This document shows, in pieces, positions 59,201 through 64,000 of a DNA stretch of 64,000 bases. The stretch's first letter is position 1. Each line of letters begins with the position of its first letter. The DNA comes from Taeniopygia guttata. Its lineage: Eukaryota > Chordata > Aves > Passeriformes > Estrildidae. A program made the position numbers and the translations under genes. The stretch is from the NCBI RefSeq assembly GCF_048771995.1, contig NC_133064.1, positions 31,723,001-31,787,000 on the forward strand. Reading direction: 5' to 3'. The notes beneath the pieces are model-generated. The model searched no databases, was not told the DNA's origin, and saw only the letters and a list, made by a program, of their open reading frames with translations.

Positions 59201-59684
59201 ACATTTATATGAATTCAAATTTATCAGTATCCCAAAATATTTCTGTACATGTACAACAACATCTTTGAACAAATACATAACATTGTGCTTGATGAATAGC
59301 ACACCAAATACAAATTCATGAAATATTTTAATTTTGAAAGATATTTCACTAGAGAATATACCATAATTGGATCCATGGTCTAATCTAGCCAAATCCACTG
59401 TCTTGTCTCTCATGTCATTTAGAAACAGGTAATGCTTGAAGTACCTAGACTGAATTCACATATGGAACAGCTAACTCCAAGGAACGGTGTTCCTAACAGG
59501 TGGAACTCAGTGGCAGAATATTACCATTTATAAAATGCATTAAAATGGTTAACTTACCAACTGTAGGTGTGTTTGCTGCACTGAGGGAAACAGAAGATAT
59601 TGAGGAAATGCTCTCTGCATGTGCCAAGGGAGCTGCAGGTGGTGGACTTGAGTTAGAGGTCAATGGAGGGCTGAATGGCCTAGG
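44273..59684 (-). CDS. FCHO2: FCHO2, C-terminal half (mu-homology domain), nine exons
   Basis: FCHO2 is a membrane-bending F-BAR protein that helps start clathrin-coated pits. Its C-terminal mu-homology domain recruits early endocytic adaptors such as EPS15 and intersectin, and its linker region activates AP-2. Nine coding exons on the minus strand join in phase with standard splice sites except one GC donor: 59558-59684, 57973-58032, 56128-56239, 53020-53175, 50332-50464, 49078-49277, 46310-46374, 44519-44683, 44273-44295. The product runs from the serine/proline-rich linker ([11 protein letters not shown]) through [33 protein letters not shown] and [15 protein letters not shown] to the terminal RYMADC. 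No stop or frameshift was seen. The F-BAR domain and first linker exons lie beyond the right edge. The match to vertebrate FCHO2 is strong throughout; FCHO1 and SGIP1 are the paralogues but fit less well. Confidence 0.93.
44519..44683 (-). CDS. FCHO2: FCHO2 exon, C-terminal mu-homology segment
   Basis: 165 nt between acceptor TTTTTATAG and donor G/GTAAGA. It encodes [16 protein letters not shown] through [19 protein letters not shown], the last beta strands of the mu-homology domain. Confidence 0.93.
44684..46309 (-). other. FCHO2 intron with GC donor
   Basis: The intron begins GCAAGT rather than GTAAGT and ends TATAG. It holds a poly-A run at about 45,836-45,856 and no recognised gene or LTR. 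Confidence 0.6.
46310..46374 (-). CDS. FCHO2: FCHO2 exon
   Basis: 65 nt after acceptor CCTTACAG. It encodes [20 protein letters not shown] and enters the glycine codon shared with the next exon. The downstream donor is GAG/GCAAGT. Confidence 0.9.
46754..47442 (+). mobile_element. 689-bp CpG-rich solo LTR of family L, TSD ATGCTT, in FCHO2 intron
   Basis: Starts TGTAGAGTTGTG and ends GACGGCA, with ATGCTT duplicated at 46,748-46,753 and 47,443-47,448. AATAAA lies near 47,241. It is antisense to FCHO2 and unusually rich in CpG (for example about 47,105-47,205). The long open frames on both strands inside it show no protein family. Confidence 0.9.
47449..49077 (-). other. FCHO2 intron sequence
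   Basis: Continuation of the intron on the other side of the family L LTR. No gene, RNA or defined repeat was recognised. Confidence 0.45.
49078..49277 (-). CDS. FCHO2: FCHO2 exon, central mu-homology segment
   Basis: 200 nt between acceptor TTTTACAG and donor ATG/GTAATA. It encodes [19 protein letters not shown] through [19 protein letters not shown], a highly conserved block of the FCHO2 domain. Confidence 0.93.
49510..49912 (-). mobile_element. CR1 LINE fragment in FCHO2 intron
   Basis: The minus strand (the same sense as FCHO2) encodes a piece of CR1 reverse transcriptase: [17 protein letters not shown] then [15 protein letters not shown]. Both flanks are truncated. Confidence 0.78.
50332..50464 (-). 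CDS. FCHO2: FCHO2 exon
   Basis: 133 nt between acceptor TTTGTAG and donor CAG/GTAAAC. It completes a serine codon and encodes [17 protein letters not shown] through [13 protein letters not shown]. Confidence 0.93.
50465..51261 (-). other. FCHO2 intron sequence
   Basis: AT-rich intron without recognised features up to the family J LTR. Confidence 0.4.
51262..51691 (-). mobile_element. 430-bp solo LTR of family J, TSD CACCAG, in FCHO2 intron
   Basis: CACCAG lies at 51,256-51,261 and 51,692-51,697. On the minus strand it starts TGATGCC and ends GGCAT, with AATAAATACCTACTTT near the end. It matches the interrupted LTR at 35,143-36,278. It is in the same orientation as FCHO2. Confidence 0.87.
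51698..53019 (-). other. FCHO2 intron sequence
   Basis: AT-rich intron with a T-rich tract at about 52,420-52,441. No gene or defined mobile element was recognised. Confidence 0.4.
53020..53175 (-). CDS. FCHO2: FCHO2 exon, start of mu-homology domain core
   Basis: 156 nt between acceptor TTCTAG and donor CAG/GTTTTG. It encodes [20 protein letters not shown] through [12 protein letters not shown], the first conserved strands of the domain. Confidence 0.93.
53291..53895 (+). mobile_element. CR1 LINE 3' fragment in FCHO2 intron
   Basis: Reads as CR1 on the plus strand: GTGTGCACTTGCAGCCCAGA, GGGCTGCATCAAAAG, then the 3' untranslated part with TTAGATACTAAGAAGAAATTC. It is antisense to FCHO2. Confidence 0.85.
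53945..55632 (+). mobile_element. CR1 LINE, 1.7 kb with intact 3' end, in FCHO2 intron
   Basis: A 187-residue open piece (54,047-54,610) is CR1 reverse transcriptase: [50 protein letters not shown] and [10 protein letters not shown]. After a stop the palm region continues out of frame; the catalytic box region reads KFANN, so the aspartates are lost. The 3' end has the CR1 terminal motif TTCTATGATTCTA at about 55,615. It is 5' truncated and dead. Confidence 0.9.
55633..56127 (-). other. FCHO2 intron sequence
   Basis: No features recognised. Confidence 0.4.
56128..56239 (-). CDS. FCHO2: FCHO2 exon, linker to mu-homology domain
   Basis: 112 nt between acceptor ATTCTAG and donor AA/GTTAGT. It encodes [19 protein letters not shown] and [15 protein letters not shown]. 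Confidence 0.93.
56240..57972 (-). other. FCHO2 intron sequence
   Basis: No gene or defined mobile element was recognised. A short GC-richer stretch at about 57,170-57,400 has an open frame without resemblance to known proteins. Confidence 0.4.
57973..58032 (-). CDS. FCHO2: FCHO2 60-nt cassette exon (probable)
   Basis: Acceptor ATGTAATAG and donor CAG/GTATTA bracket 60 nt that keep the phase (1 to 1). It encodes [20 protein letters not shown] between TPTV and GVSRGPSP. Skipping it leaves the frame intact, so it behaves as a cassette. The human form I remember lacks these 20 residues. Confidence 0.75.
58033..59557 (-). other. FCHO2 intron sequence
   Basis: No gene or repeat with clear ends was recognised. 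Confidence 0.4.
59558..59684 (-). CDS. FCHO2: FCHO2 exon, serine/proline-rich linker
   Basis: 127 nt between acceptor GTGTTAAG and donor TTG/GTAAGT. It encodes [19 protein letters not shown] through [12 protein letters not shown]. This is the most upstream FCHO2 exon found. The preceding linker exon with the AWDPLFGP-type motif was not seen and must lie beyond the window. Confidence 0.92.
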
Positions 59685-59999
59685 CTTAACACGAGAGATC
59701 ATGAGGGTATTACAGAGAGAGAAAGGGATTTTAAAAAGACTGTAAATAGCCCTTCATTTCATTCCCCAATCAATTTTACTGTGTTTCTCAACATCTTTCT
59801 TATTTTCTATGGAAATGGATCTCATTATTTCAGAACTTATCATTATTAATTTTTTGCCCGGATAGGTAAGTCTAATGTATTTGATTATGTAACAGTCTGA
59901 CAATAACTGCTGTAACACAGTAGCATAACCTAACCCTATAGCCCTGTGGATGTGCGCAGCAAATGTGGATTTTCAGAGCTAAAGGAGAGCTACTAACAA
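59685..59999. other. intronic sequence upstream of the last FCHO2 exon seen
   Basis: No features recognised. Confidence 0.35.
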
Positions 60000-60880
60000 A
60001 ATGGAAGTGAGCCCAGCAGAGGGCAACTAAAATAGCTGAGGACTGGAGGACATGAGAGAGAGGGAGAGGCTGAAGGAGGACCTAGGTTTGTTCAGCCTGG
60101 AGAAGAGAAGTCTAGGAAGGGATCCACTAGCAGTCTTTCACAAGCTACAAAGAAGATGGAGCCAGTCTCTATTCAGAGGTGCAAGTGCTATAAGAAAGGA
60201 AATTTCAGCTGAAAATAGGGGAAAAAAATTCCTTCCTGTAACCTTGTGGTTAAGCCCTGGGACAAATTGTCCAAAGAGGTTGTGAGATCTCCCTCCCTGA
60301 AGATTTTTAAAACTCACTCAGCATGATAGTAAAAGGGTTTTAAAATCATGAGATTTAGGGTTAACAGAAAAACATAAACTTAGTAGGCCTTGGAAAGGTA
60401 AATACCTTTAGCACAGGGAGAAATAGTACTATGTAGCTAGTACATAATAATTGATATAATTGTTAGATGTGACGACTGTTTAGTAATTAAATATAATTAC
60501 TGTTTAATCAGAAAGAATAATAATGTGAAACTGTGGTCATGGACCTAAGAAAGAGCACTATAAACTCATGTCAATGTATACAATAGAACAATGTAAGTTT
60601 ACTAAATAATGTGTAAGTTATACAACGATAGGGTATAAAATACGTTCAGCTCGAAACTTATGTTCGGAGTCAGATTTGGGTTTGTACCCCGACTCCCAGA
60701 GCTCTTAATAAAAGCACCTGCATATAATCATATCCCGTGATTATGTGTTTCCGAACACTAACAAGCATATCCTTGACCAGCCTAATGCAATTTTGAAGTT
60801 GGCCCTTCTTTGAGCAGGAGATTGGTCTAGAGATCTTCAAAAGTCTCTTCCACCCTAAATCTGTGGATAATTTTATTACC
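60000..60880 (+). mobile_element. old CR1 LINE fragment, interrupted by a solo LTR
   Basis: Reads AGCAGAGGGCAACTAAAATA then GGTTTGTTCAGCCTGGAGAA as in the CR1 3' region. It is broken at 60,323 by an LTR and resumes at 60,764 (GACCAGCCTAATGCAATTTT) to about 60,880. Diverged. Confidence 0.7.
60324..60763 (+). mobile_element. 440-bp solo LTR, TSD AGCA, inside CR1
   Basis: Starts TGATAGTAAAAGG and ends GAACACTAACA. AGCA lies on both sides (60,320-60,323 and 60,764-60,767), the 4-bp duplication of class I elements. It has a TATA box (GGTATAAAATACG) near 60,633 and an AATAAA near 60,706. Confidence 0.88.
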
Positions 60881-61189
60881 CATTTAACTGTTAAGGTATT
60901 AAAATAACTAATGAACAATTTGTGATTCATCTATCTAAAAGGTACTGGAACTCCTGAAGCATCTGCTTTGTTTGAGTAATTTTTTTTTTTTTTTGTTCTA
61001 TCACACTTGTCATTGAGTATATGACTTTTATATAGACTTTGAGAATTGTAAAAGGACACGACATATAATGAAGATAACTTGCAATCTTCCACTTATACAC
61101 TTATATCCAGATAATAGCCAATTTCCAACACATGTAACTTTTTGCAGAATCATACTTTATAGCAGAACTGTGTTGATTTGGCACAGCCT

Positions 61190-62220
<1,031 letters not shown>

Positions 62221-62897
62221 TGCCGGTGCTCCTCTCCCCGACGCCCTTCCTCAGCCCCGGCTAGCTCTGGGGAGAGGGGCGGGCAGGTTTCTAGCGCTTC
62301 CCGCTGGACCCTCGCAGGCTTTGGGAAGTGCTATCGGAGTTCCAGAGAGCAGCCAGCGACCCCACGGCGAATTACGAGGAGAGTCTTTCTCTGGGGGCGA
62401 ATTCCGTTTATTGTAATCCAACGGGGAGTACAATAACTCGAAGGGGACCAAGCGTGCCGCGCCGGGGTTTGCCGGAAAGGCGCGGGCAGGGCGGAACGCA
62501 CTGAAGCCAGCCAGAAGAAAGCACAAAAAGAACCGCACAAGCGAATTAAATACGGAATGGGGGAAAACTGAACAGCCAATGGGGTAAAACCGCAGGAGGT
62601 TCGAGGGTGGTGGGATACAGGGGTACATCCAATGAAGGATAGACAGGGGAAGGGTCCCAGGTCCTTTACCAATCACCCGGCGTCCCGGGTGGAAGATTCT
62701 AGGTGGATGGGAAGGGACACCGAGTAACAGACAGGCATCTGGGGTAAACAGGGGGATGACTTAGCATTTTTGGGGATAACGGACACGCGGGGAAAAGGCA
62801 GGAAAACCCGGGGAGAAACCGTTACAGAACTGGGGGTACATGGAACAAACCTATACATAATACAAATGTAATAAAACATAAAAAACACAACTCCACA
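62221..62897 (-). mobile_element. 677-bp LTR of family L, second copy
   Basis: On the minus strand it starts TGTGGAGTTGTGTTTTTTAT and ends GCACCGGCA, matching the copy at 46,754-47,442. The reverse AATAAA lies near 62,411. No target duplication was found at its left end, so it is truncated, rearranged or joined to the adjoining old repeat. Confidence 0.8.
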
Positions 62898-63473
62898 ACA
62901 TGCAAATAAAAGAAGCTGAAAATTTAGCTAAAAACACTGCAGAAGAAAAATTAATAGTAAATGCTGAAAACCACAAATCACATCATATTGGAAAAAAATA
63001 ATCAAGGGAAGTCCACAGTATCACACTTTATTTTGGATAAATATACTTTGAGTCTGGTTTCTAGGGATGATGTGCATAACAAATAAGTCACCAATCCTAA
63101 TGAAATAGTCCAAACCCAATTGCAAGACATTTTGGACAATAACCAGTTCTTAAAATGAGAATGAAAATCCAAAAGAGAGATTTGAATCCCTTTGAGAATA
63201 GTCCTAATTGTTTTGAGTTTGCCAAGCACAGTTGCAGTCAAGCACCAGAAGATGCTGGAAAAAAATACTCCTTTTGAAAACACTTTAAAAAATTTTGTCA
63301 GCAGAAAAGCATCTCACAGGAACTATTTTCAAGATACAAGGCAAATCTCAATAGTCTGCAAATGCTAGTGAAGTAGAAAATGGGGATATCAGGTTTTAGA
63401 TGAAGATTCTTTTACATTGTTAGATGCATGATCTTTTAAGGTTACAAAACTAAGTCATGTTTCTACTATAAGG
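62898..63473. other. AT-rich non-genic sequence
   Basis: No features recognised. Confidence 0.35.
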
Positions 63474-63823
63474 TAACATATTTTAGCAAGAAATGACACA
63501 GAGCCAATCAGAAGGTTAAGTGGCGTAAGCCCCTCATCTTTATTGAAACCGCTTCTTTTTATACACTGGTTGATAGAGGTGGACCTGATTGGTCATTTAA
63601 TCAATACATTTCACCTGATTGGCTAATTAACAAGACACCCATTTATAAACAATCTTATGAGAATAACAAGAAAACAGATATTAGAAAAGCACCACCTGCA
63701 GGTTGTTTTTAATAATTGGCTGTCATTGCTTATCTCCAGCTCCCTAAAGCTTCCCAGGCTGATTCTGGGAAAATTTATCTAGCTTCTCTCTCTCTGACCA
63801 GGTTGTCACATCCACAGGGACTC
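63474..63823 (-). mobile_element. LTR of family K, second copy
   Basis: The reverse complement matches the LTR at 37,633-37,975: GGATGTGACAACCTGGTCAGAG, CCAATCAGGTGAAATGTATT and a TATA box (GTATAAAAAG) near 63,560. Reverse-strand AATAAA lies near 63,540. TATAAGG occurs at 63,467-63,473 and 63,824-63,830 and may be the target duplication, though this would add 7 bp to the TG end seen in the other copy. Confidence 0.78.
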
Positions 63824-64000
63824 TATAAGGGAATTTAGGATTGTAGTTAAAAACTAAAACAACCAAATCATGCAAAGCAGTGATTAGAAAACGAAGTGAA
63901 ATCCTTGACTGAACCTATATATCAATATATAATAGAATACATTGTGTATGGTATTTCCCTGTGTAAAACCATTACTAGAGACAATATCAATATATGTCCA

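Noticed and set aside
62898-63473. Additional upstream FCHO2 exons between 60,000 and 64,000
   Set aside because: Minus-strand frames here show none of the conserved FCHO2 linker motifs and no good splice-bounded segment.

Overview
This is avian chromosomal DNA. CR1-type LINE fragments occur throughout, one with the CR1 3' end motif TTCTATGATTCTA at about 55,615. The one host gene is FCHO2 on the minus strand. LTR retroelements dominate the left two thirds. Human 5q13, which carries FCHO2, corresponds to the avian Z chromosome, so a sex-chromosome origin is likely. The extreme LTR load makes the W copy worth testing, but the window alone does not prove it.
Layout. (1) 1-1,451: non-genic DNA with a 310-bp solo LTR. 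(2) 1,452-8,492: an almost complete betaretrovirus-like provirus with two 344-bp LTRs, a 6-bp target duplication (TAATAA), a tRNA-Lys-type primer site, gag, dUTPase/protease, pol, and only a transmembrane scrap of env. (3) 8,493-14,040: solo LTRs in AT-rich DNA. (4) 14,041 to about 35,140: a nest. A decayed gammaretrovirus-like element (ERV-A) is split in pol by a second provirus (ERV-B, 16,509-29,884, tRNA-Trp primer site, 4-bp duplication CTGT). ERV-B is itself hit by two 1.4-kb LTRs, and ERV-A is also hit by a 503-bp LTR and a stack of further LTRs. (5) 35,143-42,633: LTRs inside LTRs, and one CR1 copy broken by four LTR-type insertions, one of which carries a tRNA-Gly-like sequence. (6) 44,273-59,684: the last nine coding exons recognised for FCHO2, all open, with introns holding CR1s and two solo LTRs. 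(7) 59,685-64,000: further FCHO2 intron or upstream sequence with CR1, solo LTRs and an old repeat.
How it works together. FCHO2 is the only gene with a cellular role here (clathrin-coated pit nucleation). Its N-terminal F-BAR half lies beyond the right edge. The retroviral genes are all damaged in some way: stops, frameshifts, altered catalytic residues, lost env. The main value of the left part is its stratigraphy. Target-site duplications read directly from the sequence give the order of about 25 insertions. A family of six 1.4-kb solo LTRs with 14-bp inverted ends and a terminal hairpin contains the youngest-looking copies.
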